Shown here: piece by piece, positions 1-6,735 of the stretch
Numbering within the stretch: position 1 is the first letter of the stretch
Layout of the letters: each line of letters opens with the position of its first letter
Origin: Sulfitobacter sp.
Lineage (GTDB): Bacteria; Pseudomonadota; Alphaproteobacteria; Rhodobacterales; Rhodobacteraceae
NCBI GenBank assembly: GCA_024636405.1
Contig: JAGXHC010000127.1
Location: 1-21,019, forward strand
DNA length: 21,019 nt
Direction of reading: 5' to 3'
Position numbers and translations under genes: made by a program
Notes under the pieces: generated by a model
Seen by the model: the letters and a program-made list of their open reading frames with translations, nothing else
Told to the model about the DNA's origin: nothing
The model's database searches: none

Positions 1-328
1 GCTTCTCCGCTTCCAGCAATTCTGCCTTCAGAAGTTTGCGCAAGGCATAGTTGACGGTATGCGTATCCTCGATATTCAACAGAAAACAGATATCCGTCAG
101 CCGCTTTTCGCGCCCGCGGTGATTGGTGTTGTGCAACACCAGAATTTCCAGCGGTGCCAGATCGGCGTTGCCCGCCGCCGCCATACAGCGCGACATCCAT
201 CTGTTGAACGCATTGAAGGCGATGATCATACCGTATTCCAGCTCTGACGCCTCCCAGCCGTCACCCTCGGCCAGATGGCGCGAAGAGACGATGCGGCGTT
301 CCGGCGCGGGGTCGGAGGGGGTCGACAT
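1..328 (-). CDS. Winged-helix MarR-type transcriptional regulator (C-terminus outside window)
   Basis: This reading frame has no stop from the ATG at 328 down to the window edge, so about 109 N-terminal residues are visible and the C-terminus is missing. The product begins MSTPSDPAPERR and contains the stretches LAPLEILVLHNTNHRG and KRLTDICFLLNIEDTHTVNY. These look like the helix-turn-helix of predicted MarR-type winged-helix proteins (COG5631 / HTH_27 type) common in Rhodobacteraceae. The following LRKLLKAELLEAE would be the start of the wing. The start is supported by AGGAG (336-340) seven bases upstream. Its role is presumably DNA-binding regulation; no ligand or target can be named. The palindrome at 371-380, close upstream, is a candidate autoregulatory operator. 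The family call rests on pattern recognition and is fairly secure; the function is not. Confidence 0.75.
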   Translation of the reverse strand, partial: MSTPSDPAPERRIVSSRHLAEGDGWEASELEYGMIIAFNAFNRWMSRCMAAAGNADLAPLEILVLHNTNHRGREKRLTDICFLLNIEDTHTVNYALRKLLKAELLEAEK

Positions 329-370
329 GGGCACACTCCTAAATGTGTCAGATGTAGAAACGTTATCGAA

Positions 371-380
371 TTGTCGACAA
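371..380. promoter_or_regulatory. 10-bp perfect palindrome, candidate operator between divergent genes
   Basis: TTGTCGACAA is a perfect inverted repeat in the 203-bp divergent region between the regulator gene (start 328) and the lpxR-like gene (start 532). Its flanks TATCGAA and GATACA add partial symmetry (TATC / GATA). Its centre lies about 47 bp upstream of the regulator's start codon. TTGTCG followed after 18 bp by TACATC on the minus strand would make the palindrome overlap a -35 box. MarR- and GntR-type regulators often bind short palindromes in such positions. The site is seen; the regulatory role is inferred. The rest of 329-531 holds no convincing gene. Confidence 0.35.
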
Positions 381-531
381 GATACAAGTAAATCGCGCCA
401 ACCAAGCCTTTGATCGGGCACCGGCCAAAGCCGCAAAAAAGCCTGCTGTTGCCCAGTTGCACTAGTCAGCCGCGCACAAATCACATAGGCGGTCAATTAC
501 GCTGTGGGGGCGTTCAAGGCAGGATGTATTC

Positions 532-1449
532 ATGCTTCGACTTTGTGCTGTGGCGCTTTTTGCGTTGCTTTTGTCCCTCAGCCCGTCCGATGCGGCGGAA
601 CGTGGCAGGCTTGGCTATGGCCGTCTGATAACAAACGACCTTCTGGGGGACGGTCACGATCGTGGCCGCAGCGGATCGTTCTCATCGTCGCGCATCTGGG
701 GGCCGGTCTGGAACGGGACTTTGCCTGACCGATTTGGCCATATCATCGAATTGCGACTGGGCGGTCAGGTAATGGCGCCGGACGATCTGAATACACCCAC
801 GCGCGGTGACCGCCCCTATGCCGGGGTGCTCAGCGCGGGGCTGCACACCCATTTCCAACGGGCGGGCCTTGAGATGGCGATGGGCGCAAATCTGGTGTTC
901 ACGGGGCCAAGCACCCAATTGGGCAGGTTGCAGGACGCGTTTCACGATCTGTTGGGCACCAATGGCCATTCAGACGCCACGCGCGCAAGCCAGATTGGCA
1001 ACGGCGTGCACCCCACCGTGGTGTTGGAGGCGGGCATGCCCCTGGGCCTGTTTGACAGCGCGACCCTGCGTCCTTTCGTTGAGGGGCGCGCGGGTGATGA
1101 AACGCTGGTGCGGGCGGGTTTTGATCTGACATTCGGGCCGGTGGGGCAGGGCGAATTAATGGTCCGCGATGTCAGCACCGGACAACGATACCGCGCGATT
1201 CAGGACAGTGACAACACGGGTTTCACTTTTGTCATGGGGGCCGATATTGCCCACGTCAGCGACAGTATCTATCTGCCCGAAGACCGTGGATATAGCCTTA
1301 CCGACACCCGCGACCGGGTCCGCGCGGGTCTGCATTGGCAGGGCGATGACAGTTCGGGCTTTTACGGGCTGACCTGGATGGGCCGAGAGTTCGAGGGGCA
1401 ACCTGCGGAGCAGGTGATCGGCTCCGTCCGGATCAACCTGCGGTTCTGA
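532..1449 (+). CDS. LpxR-family lipid A 3'-O-deacylase (DUF2219), outer-membrane beta-barrel
   Basis: The 305-residue product starts with a clear Sec signal peptide (residues 1-22, ending SPSDAA). The body is a typical outer-membrane barrel with alternating hydrophobic strands and a terminal phenylalanine (INLRF). Family hallmarks are the Asn-Asp pair at 35-36 (RLITND), the following GDGHDRGRSGS segment, RPYAG, and the conserved block containing FHDLLGT and GNGVHPTV. In characterised LpxR, conserved Asn, Asp, Ser and His residues and calcium support removal of the 3'-acyloxyacyl group of lipid A; this protein is assigned by family only. The length is close to Salmonella LpxR. The start is supported by AGGA (521-524). 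The gene is probably monocistronic: the neighbour downstream is 129 bp away and unrelated. Its real substrate in this organism is unknown. Confidence 0.82.
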   Translation: MLRLCAVALFALLLSLSPSDAAERGRLGYGRLITNDLLGDGHDRGRSGSFSSSRIWGPVWNGTLPDRFGHIIELRLGGQVMAPDDLNTPTRGDRPYAGVLSAGLHTHFQRAGLEMAMGANLVFTGPSTQLGRLQDAFHDLLGTNGHSDATRASQIGNGVHPTVVLEAGMPLGLFDSATLRPFVEGRAGDETLVRAGFDLTFGPVGQGELMVRDVSTGQRYRAIQDSDNTGFTFVMGADIAHVSDSIYLPEDRGYSLTDTRDRVRAGLHWQGDDSSGFYGLTWMGREFEGQPAEQVIGSVRINLRF

Positions 1450-1578
1450 TCCCGGCGCGATCCACATCAAGATCAATTTGCAACAGCTTGAATCGCGATG
1501 CAAATACAGGCTTCCCCACTGATCCTCAGTTTGCTAACGTCGCTGCAATAATAAAAGACTGAGGCAGGCAGACACGCA

Positions 1579-2652
1579 ATGAAAACGGGCTTTCGAGGCA
1601 CGTTTGTCATCAGCTGGTCGCAAACAGAAATAGACGGCCTTGATGCCGCGCCGGTGCATTCTCTCAACGTAGGGGCGGCATGGGCATGGCGCGGGGATGC
1701 CATCCGAGTGGATGGACCGACTGATGTTTTGCGGCTGGATCAGGCAGACGACGCAGAGAATTTGCGCAAACGCGCAGCACGGATGGTGCACCGACTTGTC
1801 GGCGTCGCACTGGACGATAAAGTCGTTGTTCCTGTGAAACCTGACCGCGATTTACCCGCGCCGCCCCTTATGGACAACAGCTTTGTCGTCACAGACGGTG
1901 GCAAGAGCTATACCGTGACACTGATCGAGGTCGGGCGCGGCACACAGCCACTGCTGATGTTTCTGGACGAAATGCCACCACGCAACAGCGATCTGTGGAT
2001 CGTGCATCACACATTGGGCACGGTGGCCGCAGATACCAACGGGCCGGGCAGCGGCGGTGTGATCTGTTTCACGCCAGGGACCCGCATCCGCACACCAAAC
2101 GGCTTTTCCATGATCGAGGATCTGCGTGAAGGCGATCTGATCCAGACCAAAGACAATGGCGCGCAACCTTTGCAATGGGTCGGCAGCCGCCGAATGACCG
2201 GCGCACGCATGTTTGCGATGCCGCGTCTGCGCCCGGTGCGGTTCCGATCCGGCGCGTTGGGTCAGGCGCTGCCTGATGGCGATCTTCTGGTCTCGCCCGA
2301 ACATCGCGTTTTGATCAGGGGCGCCGTGGCGCAAAGCCTGTTCAATACGGACGAAGTGCTGGTCGCCGCCAAGGACCTGATCAACGGCAATACGATCTGC
2401 GTCGATTTAAAACTGCGCGAAGTCACCTATATCCATGTGCTGCTTGAGCGCCATCAGGTGATGTGGGCCAATAGCGTAGAAACCGAAAGCTTTCATCCGG
2501 CCTCGGCCACGCTGAGTTCGCTGCGAGAAGTGGACCGCACGCGGCTGTTGGCCCAATATCCGGCGCTGGATTACGATCCGCACACCTACGGCAGCTTTGC
2601 GCGGCGCAACCTTTCAGCCTCTGAGGCGGCGATCCTGCGTCACGCCGCCTAA
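1579..2652 (+). CDS. Hint (hedgehog/intein, Hint_2) domain protein
   Basis: The product has 357 residues. Residues 1-150 form an N-terminal region (GTFVISWSQTEIDGL, AWAWRGDAIRVDGP) that accompanies Hint domains in Rhodobacteraceae. The Hint_2 domain begins at Cys163 (CFTPGTRIRTPNG), continues with IEDLREGDLI and LQWVGSR, and carries His242 in SPEHRVLI. It ends near HVLLERHQVMWAN (His292) and TESFHPA. Cys and the SPEHR histidine are the residues expected for intein-like N-S acyl shift chemistry. The role is unknown; related proteins are often called type I secretion targets, but no RTX repeats and no signal peptide are seen. The Shine-Dalgarno is weak (GAGG about 14 bases upstream). The gene is convergent with the tlpA-type gene, with 6 bp between the stop codons. 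Confidence 0.8.
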   Translation: MKTGFRGTFVISWSQTEIDGLDAAPVHSLNVGAAWAWRGDAIRVDGPTDVLRLDQADDAENLRKRAARMVHRLVGVALDDKVVVPVKPDRDLPAPPLMDNSFVVTDGGKSYTVTLIEVGRGTQPLLMFLDEMPPRNSDLWIVHHTLGTVAADTNGPGSGGVICFTPGTRIRTPNGFSMIEDLREGDLIQTKDNGAQPLQWVGSRRMTGARMFAMPRLRPVRFRSGALGQALPDGDLLVSPEHRVLIRGAVAQSLFNTDEVLVAAKDLINGNTICVDLKLREVTYIHVLLERHQVMWANSVETESFHPASATLSSLREVDRTRLLAQYPALDYDPHTYGSFARRNLSASEAAILRHAA

Positions 2653-2658
2653 ACGCGC

Positions 2659-3228
2659 TTAGCTTTCCGCGGCGTCGTCCACCAGCGCCTTGATGATGGC
2701 CTTGGCGCTGTCACTGGACCAGTCGGCGTCGCCGCGCAGGCGGGCGATCTCGCGGCCTTCGGGGTCAATCAGCACCGAAATTGGCAGGCCGAAAACGGCC
2801 ATCTGGCTGGCCAACGCCTGTTTGGGGTCCTGATGGCGCGGCAGGCTGTCAACGCCCGCTTCCTTGAAGAACCGCACGATATCCTCGGGTGAATTGCGCC
2901 CGGTGGCGATGGTCAGAACCTGAAAGTCATCGCCGCCAAATTCTTTTTGCAGCGCGTTCAGTTGCGGCATTTCCTTGCGGCAGGGCGCGCACCATGTCGC
3001 CCAGAAGTTCACCAGAAGATATTTGCCCCGGTAGTCGGCAAGCGTGCTCTTGCCGCCGTTGTCTTCAAGATCAAAGGCCGCGTCAGAGGTGGCCGCGGGG
3101 GTCTCGTGGATGATCAGTTTCTTCATATCGCCGTCGCGCAGCGCGGCAAGGTTGTCCGGGCCGGCAAAGGCAGGGTTTGCACCCATGGTCAGGGCCGTAT
3201 AAACGAGCGCGAGCGCAAATGTTCTCAT
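2659..3228 (-). CDS. TlpA/ResA-type periplasmic thiol:disulfide oxidoreductase
   Basis: The 189-residue product carries a signal peptide (residues 1-22, ending NPAFA) and a redoxin/TlpA-like thioredoxin fold. The active site WCAPC has Cys80 and Cys83, preceded by LLVNFWAT and followed by [10 protein letters not shown]. The cis-proline loop is GLPISVLID. Proteins of this family reduce or exchange disulfides in the periplasm, often for cytochrome c maturation, or for copper or outer-membrane protein assembly; the partner here cannot be told. The start is supported by GGAGG immediately upstream on the minus strand. The gene diverges from argH, whose ATG is only 23 bp away, and converges with the Hint gene. 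A TlpA gene next to argH is common in roseobacters as I recall them. Confidence 0.88.
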   Translation of the reverse strand: MRTFALALVYTALTMGANPAFAGPDNLAALRDGDMKKLIIHETPAATSDAAFDLEDNGGKSTLADYRGKYLLVNFWATWCAPCRKEMPQLNALQKEFGGDDFQVLTIATGRNSPEDIVRFFKEAGVDSLPRHQDPKQALASQMAVFGLPISVLIDPEGREIARLRGDADWSSDSAKAIIKALVDDAAES

Positions 3229-3251
3229 GCTTCCCTCCAGGGGTATCCAAA
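3229..3251. promoter_or_regulatory. 23-bp divergent start region with back-to-back ribosome binding sites
   Basis: Only 23 bases separate the tlpA-type ATG (minus, 3228) from the argH ATG (plus, 3252). The minus-strand site GGAGGGAAGC and the plus-strand site AGGGG (3239-3243) abut each other. No room remains for two promoters. Each promoter must therefore lie inside the coding sequence of the other gene, and the two 5' ends would be antisense to each other if both are transcribed. Confidence 0.6.
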
Positions 3252-4643
3252 ATGACAGACACGACTTCGAACAAGATGTGGGGCGGTCGTTTTGCCGCCG
3301 GGCCGGACGCGATCATGGAGGCAATCAATGCCTCGATCGGGTTCGACAGGCGGATGGCCGCACAGGACATTGCCGGGTCGCGTGCCCATGCCGCCATGCT
3401 GGCGGCCACAGGCATACTGACTGATAACGATGCCAAAGCGATTGGGGAAGGCTTGCTCACGATCTTGTCAGAGATCGAAGGCGGCAAATTCGAATTTTCC
3501 ACGGCCCTCGAAGACATTCACATGAATGTGGAGGCCCGGCTGAAGGATCTGATCGGCGAACCAGCGGGACGTTTGCACACGGGCCGGTCCCGAAATGATC
3601 AGGTTGCGACGGATTTCAAACTTTGGGTGCGCGACCAGATGGACGCGGCAGACACCGGGCTGACGGCGCTGATCGAAGCCTTGCTGGGACAGGCCGAGGC
3701 GGGCGCCGATTGGGTCATGCCGGGCTTTACCCATCTGCAGACCGCGCAGCCGGTGACATGGGGCCACCACATGATGGCCTATGTGGAGATGTTCGCCCGC
3801 GACCGCAGCCGCATGCGCGATGCACGCGCGCGGATGAACGAATGTCCGCTGGGGGCTGCAGCACTGGCCGGGACGTCCTTTCCGATTGATCGCGAGATGA
3901 CGGCGCAGGCGCTGGGATTTGATCGACCATCGGCCAACAGCCATGATGCTGTCAGTGATCGGGACTTCGCGCTGGAATTTCTGGGTGCGGGCAGCATCTG
4001 CGCCATGCACCTGAGCCGCTTTGCCGAAGAGCTGGTGATCTGGTCGTCCGCGCAGTTTCGCTTTGTTGCGCTGAGCGACCGTTTTTCCACCGGGTCCAGC
4101 ATCATGCCGCAAAAGAAGAATCCGGATGCGGCTGAGCTGATCCGTGCCAAGGTGGGGCGCATCTTTGGCGCGAATACGGCGCTGATGATGGTCATGAAAG
4201 GTCTGCCGCTGGCCTATTCCAAGGACATGCAGGAAGACAAGGAACAGGTCTTTGATGCCGCTGACAACCTGATGCTGGCGCTGGCCGCGATGGAGGGCAT
4301 GGTGCGCGACATGACCGCACAGCGCGCCAATCTGGCGGCGGCGGCGGGGGCTGGGTTTTCCACTGCGACGGACCTTGCCGATTGGCTGGTGCGGGTGCTG
4401 GGGCTGCCGTTCCGCGACGCGCATCATATCACGGGGGCGCTGGTTGGAATGGCCGAAAAACAGGGCTGCGACTTGCCCGATCTGACGCTGGCGCAGATGA
4501 AATCCATCAATGACGGGATCACCGCAGAGGTGTTTGACGTTTTGGGCGTGGAAAATTCAGTGGATTCGCGTATATCATACGGGGGCACTGCACCGGCGCA
4601 GGTGCGTGCCCAGATCGCACGATGGAAGGAATTGTTGGCATGA
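3252..4643 (+). CDS. argH: Argininosuccinate lyase
   Basis: ArgH cleaves argininosuccinate to arginine and fumarate, the last step of arginine synthesis, as a cytosolic homotetramer. The 463-residue length fits the family. The N-terminus [11 protein letters not shown] is typical. The fumarate-lyase signature [15 protein letters not shown] is intact, with the catalytic serine at 282/283, and the [14 protein letters not shown] block provides His161. The R-x-N-D segment [11 protein letters not shown] is also present. I chose the ATG at 3252 over an upstream in-frame ATG at 3177. The upstream extension would overlap the divergent tlpA coding region and does not resemble ArgH, and AGGGG lies at a proper distance before 3252. 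The stop overlaps the next gene's start by four bases (ATGA), so the following lipoprotein is probably translationally coupled. Confidence 0.97.
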   Translation: MTDTTSNKMWGGRFAAGPDAIMEAINASIGFDRRMAAQDIAGSRAHAAMLAATGILTDNDAKAIGEGLLTILSEIEGGKFEFSTALEDIHMNVEARLKDLIGEPAGRLHTGRSRNDQVATDFKLWVRDQMDAADTGLTALIEALLGQAEAGADWVMPGFTHLQTAQPVTWGHHMMAYVEMFARDRSRMRDARARMNECPLGAAALAGTSFPIDREMTAQALGFDRPSANSHDAVSDRDFALEFLGAGSICAMHLSRFAEELVIWSSAQFRFVALSDRFSTGSSIMPQKKNPDAAELIRAKVGRIFGANTALMMVMKGLPLAYSKDMQEDKEQVFDAADNLMLALAAMEGMVRDMTAQRANLAAAAGAGFSTATDLADWLVRVLGLPFRDAHHITGALVGMAEKQGCDLPDLTLAQMKSINDGITAEVFDVLGVENSVDSRISYGGTAPAQVRAQIARWKELLA

Positions 4644-4822
4644 TTCGACCTTTGTTGATCTTCACGTTGCTAATGATGCTCGGTGCTTGCGGTGCTGATG
4701 GCGAACCGGTCACGCCGGTGGCGCACAGCAGCGTCACCCTGTCCAATGCCGGGGTTTCCGTGGGCACCAACCTCGGGCTGCGGCGCGGGCCGTTTTCCGT
4801 CAACCTGGGGCTGGGCCTGTGA
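4640..4822 (+). CDS. Small lipoprotein between argH and lysA, LptM/YifL-like
   Basis: This 60-residue protein starts at an ATG inside the argH stop (ATGA). It has a lipoprotein signal peptide, [17 protein letters not shown], with lipobox LGAC and the lipidated cysteine at position 17. The first mature residues, [10 protein letters not shown], resemble the CG-x-K/D-G-x-x-x-P start of LptM (YifL). LptM is a small lipoprotein often encoded just upstream of lysA or dapF in proteobacteria, and in E. coli it helps LptD disulfide maturation. The C-terminal half is an alternating hydrophobic pattern ([21 protein letters not shown]) suggesting beta-strands. Lipoprotein status is well supported; the LptM relation rests on position and a short motif and is an inference. 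An in-frame ATG at 4622 exists but would spoil the signal peptide. Confidence 0.75.
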   Translation: MIRPLLIFTLLMMLGACGADGEPVTPVAHSSVTLSNAGVSVGTNLGLRRGPFSVNLGLGL

Positions 4823-5070
4823 GGTGCGCTGTGCTGATCGCGTTGGTCGCGCTGATCGGGGCCTGCGGTGCGCCTGATGGCGATGACGTCCCTGCGGGCC
4901 GCTCTGATACGCGTCAGATCCCCACCAATACGACCCCCGGCCTGCACCTGTCCGGTCACGTCAACGTGGGCGTGATGAGCGAGAGTGGCGCAGGCCGCGC
5001 CAGAACGGCGTCGTCGCCACGTTTGTATCAGTCGGGCCAGGTTGATCTTGATATCGTAAGCCGGTTCTGA
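4819..5070 (+). CDS. Second small lipoprotein, possible diverged duplicate of the preceding one
   Basis: This 83-residue product starts with a GTG inside the previous stop (GTGA overlap). Its signal [16 protein letters not shown] ends in lipobox LIGAC with the lipidated cysteine at position 16. The mature start, CGAPDGDDVP, matches the preceding protein's CGADGEPV in composition and order, and the C-terminus again shows an alternating pattern (LHLSGHVNVGVMS, QVDLDIVSRF). It ends in phenylalanine, as many outer-membrane strands do. No family is recognised. The context suggests the two lipoproteins are co-translated and may work together. An alternative is that only one is functional. Confidence is good for the gene and low for any function. 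Confidence 0.65.
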   Translation: MRCAVLIALVALIGACGAPDGDDVPAGRSDTRQIPTNTTPGLHLSGHVNVGVMSESGAGRARTASSPRLYQSGQVDLDIVSRF

Positions 5071-5071
5071 G

Positions 5072-5389
5072 ATGTCGCTGCTGCGCATGGCGTATCTGGC
5101 GCTGGCGATCTGGGGCACGCTGCACCCGATGTATTATTTTGTGTCCTGGTTCCGCGTCGACGGTTTTGACATTGGCCGGATGGTTGAAGCCTGGCACGCG
5201 AATGCTGCTGCAAGCGGTCTGGTCTGGGATCTGACGATTGCCGCCATCACGCTGACGCTGTGGGTGCTGGCCGAGGTCGCCGTGCGCCGCAACTGGACCG
5301 CGCTGATTGCCATCCCCGCGACATTCTGTATTGGGGTTTCATGTGGACTGCCGCTTTATCTGTTTTTGCGCACAGCACCTGTCAGATAG
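5072..5389 (+). CDS. DUF2834 family small membrane protein
   Basis: This 105-residue integral membrane protein has three predicted membrane segments (about residues 5-25, 48-70 and 76-98). The N-terminal segment LAIWGTLHPMYYFVSWF followed by VDGFDIGRMVEAW, and the C-terminal SCGLPLYLFLR, match DUF2834 (PF11196), for which no function is known. The start lies one base after the previous stop (TGAGATG), so it belongs to the argH-lysA transcription unit. No catalytic residues are evident. Confidence 0.75.
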   Translation: MSLLRMAYLALAIWGTLHPMYYFVSWFRVDGFDIGRMVEAWHANAAASGLVWDLTIAAITLTLWVLAEVAVRRNWTALIAIPATFCIGVSCGLPLYLFLRTAPVR

Positions 5390-5393
5390 TTCG

Positions 5394-5430
5394 GAAGCCT
5401 CCGGCGGGGATATTTAGGGCCAGAAGAAAC
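5394..5430 (+). repeat. Roseobacter-type intergenic element upstream of lysA
   Basis: The segment begins GAAGCCTCCGGCGGGGATAT and continues TTTAGGGCCAGAAGAAAC up to the lysA ATG. It has an imperfect GC palindrome (CCTCCGGCGG), a short T-rich stretch, and a purine-rich end that may serve as the ribosome binding site of lysA. I recall very similar sequences in front of many genes in Rhodobacterales genomes, so this is probably one copy of a dispersed family. A related layout, with GGGAT, a T run, then GCCA and GGAAG, occurs at 14607-14630. The repeat status is from memory and needs a genome-wide count. Confidence 0.5.
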
Positions 5431-6696
5431 ATGGATCATTTCCTTTATCGCGACGGCGCGCTTTTTGCCGAAGACGTGGCCGTGCGCGATATCGCGGCCG
5501 CCGTGGGCACGCCGTTCTACGTCTATTCCACGGCGACGCTGCTGCGGCATTTCCGACTGTTCGACGAGGCGCTGGCGGGCATGGATCATCTGGTCTGCTA
5601 TGCGATGAAGGCCAATTCAAATCAGGCCGTTTTGCGCACATTGGCGCAGGCGGGGGCGGGGATGGACGTGGTATCGCAGGGTGAATACCTGCGCGCCCGT
5701 GCGGCAGGTGTGCCGGGGGAAAAGATTGTGTTCTCCGGCGTCGGCAAGACCGCAACGGAAATCCACGTGGCGCTGGAGGGGGGCATCCGGCAATTCAACG
5801 TTGAAAGTGAACCTGAACTGGCCGTGCTGGACGCCACCGCACGCGCGATGGGCATGGTAGCACCCATCACAATCCGGGTGAACCCGGATGTGGATGCCAA
5901 GACCCACGCCAAAATCGCCACCGGCAAGTCCGAGAACAAATTCGGTATTCCAATCGCGCGGGCGCGCACGGTTTTTGCGATGGCCGCGGCAATGCCGGGG
6001 CTGAAAGTGATCGGGATCGATGTGCATATCGGCAGCCAATTGACCGATCTGGCGCCTTTTGAGCAAGCCTATGAAAAAGTCGCGGCACTGACCGAGGTGC
6101 TGCGCGCGGATGGGCATCAGATCACGCGTCTGGACCTTGGTGGCGGTCTGGGCATCCCCTATGAGCGGTCAAACAGCGCGCCGCCGCTGCCCACGGATTA
6201 TGGCGCGATGGTCCAGCGCACGCTGGGCCATCTGAGCTGCGAGATCGAGATCGAGCCGGGCCGACTTATTGCGGGCAACGCAGGGTTGATGGTGAGCGAG
6301 GTGGTCTATCTCAAATCCGGTGAGGGACGTGATTTCCTGATCCTTGACGCCGCGATGAACGATTTGATCCGCCCTGCGATGTATGACGCATGGCATGATA
6401 TCATCCCGGTGGTCGAGCCGTTGGCCGGTGGCGAAACGCGACCTGTCGATATCGTGGGTCCGGTCTGCGAATCCGGCGATACATTTGCCAAGCAGCGGAT
6501 GATGCCGCCGCTGGGGGCTGGTGATCTGGTGGCGTTCCGCTCTGCCGGGGCTTACGGCGCGGTCATGGCCAGCGAATACAATTCGCGTCCTCTGATCCCG
6601 GAGGTGCTGGTCAAGGATGATCAATTTGCGGTTATTCGCCGACGTCCGACCTTTGACGAAATGATAAATCGCGATACCATCCCCGAATGGCTTTGA
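5431..6696 (+). CDS. lysA: Diaminopimelate decarboxylase
   Basis: LysA decarboxylates meso-diaminopimelate to lysine with pyridoxal phosphate and acts in the cytosol. The product has 421 residues, normal for the family. The PLP lysine is Lys60 in CYAMKANSN. His199 sits in DVHIGSQL, the phosphate-binding glycine loop is LGGGLGIPY, and EPGRLIAG follows. Cys346 in GPVCESGDTF and Tyr375 in GAYGAVMASEYNSRP complete the active site across the dimer. I chose the start at MDHFLYRDG because the longer in-frame extension (from 5260) overlaps the DUF2834 gene and is not conserved-looking. The neighbours place it at the end of an argH-lipoprotein-lysA transcription unit. The ribosome binding site is AGAAGAA within the upstream repeat element. 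Confidence 0.97.
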   Translation: MDHFLYRDGALFAEDVAVRDIAAAVGTPFYVYSTATLLRHFRLFDEALAGMDHLVCYAMKANSNQAVLRTLAQAGAGMDVVSQGEYLRARAAGVPGEKIVFSGVGKTATEIHVALEGGIRQFNVESEPELAVLDATARAMGMVAPITIRVNPDVDAKTHAKIATGKSENKFGIPIARARTVFAMAAAMPGLKVIGIDVHIGSQLTDLAPFEQAYEKVAALTEVLRADGHQITRLDLGGGLGIPYERSNSAPPLPTDYGAMVQRTLGHLSCEIEIEPGRLIAGNAGLMVSEVVYLKSGEGRDFLILDAAMNDLIRPAMYDAWHDIIPVVEPLAGGETRPVDIVGPVCESGDTFAKQRMMPPLGAGDLVAFRSAGAYGAVMASEYNSRPLIPEVLVKDDQFAVIRRRPTFDEMINRDTIPEWL

Positions 6697-6735
6697 CGGC
6701 GCCGCGCCGGTTAGAGCGTCAGGAGTGACCAAACG

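Noticed and set aside
330..358. Weak ACAC/GTGT inverted repeat around the regulator's Shine-Dalgarno
   Set aside because: Only four base pairs with an eight-base loop; it is likely chance.
1450..1578. Possible promoter AATAATAAAAG before the Hint gene
   Set aside because: No -35 box at a proper distance could be identified, so it is not listed as a feature.
3177..3251. 25-residue N-terminal extension of argH
   Set aside because: It overlaps the divergent tlpA gene and does not look like ArgH; 3252 has a ribosome binding site.
5260..5430. N-terminal extension of lysA
   Set aside because: It runs through the DUF2834 gene and the repeat element in another frame; MDHFLYRDG is the usual LysA-type start.
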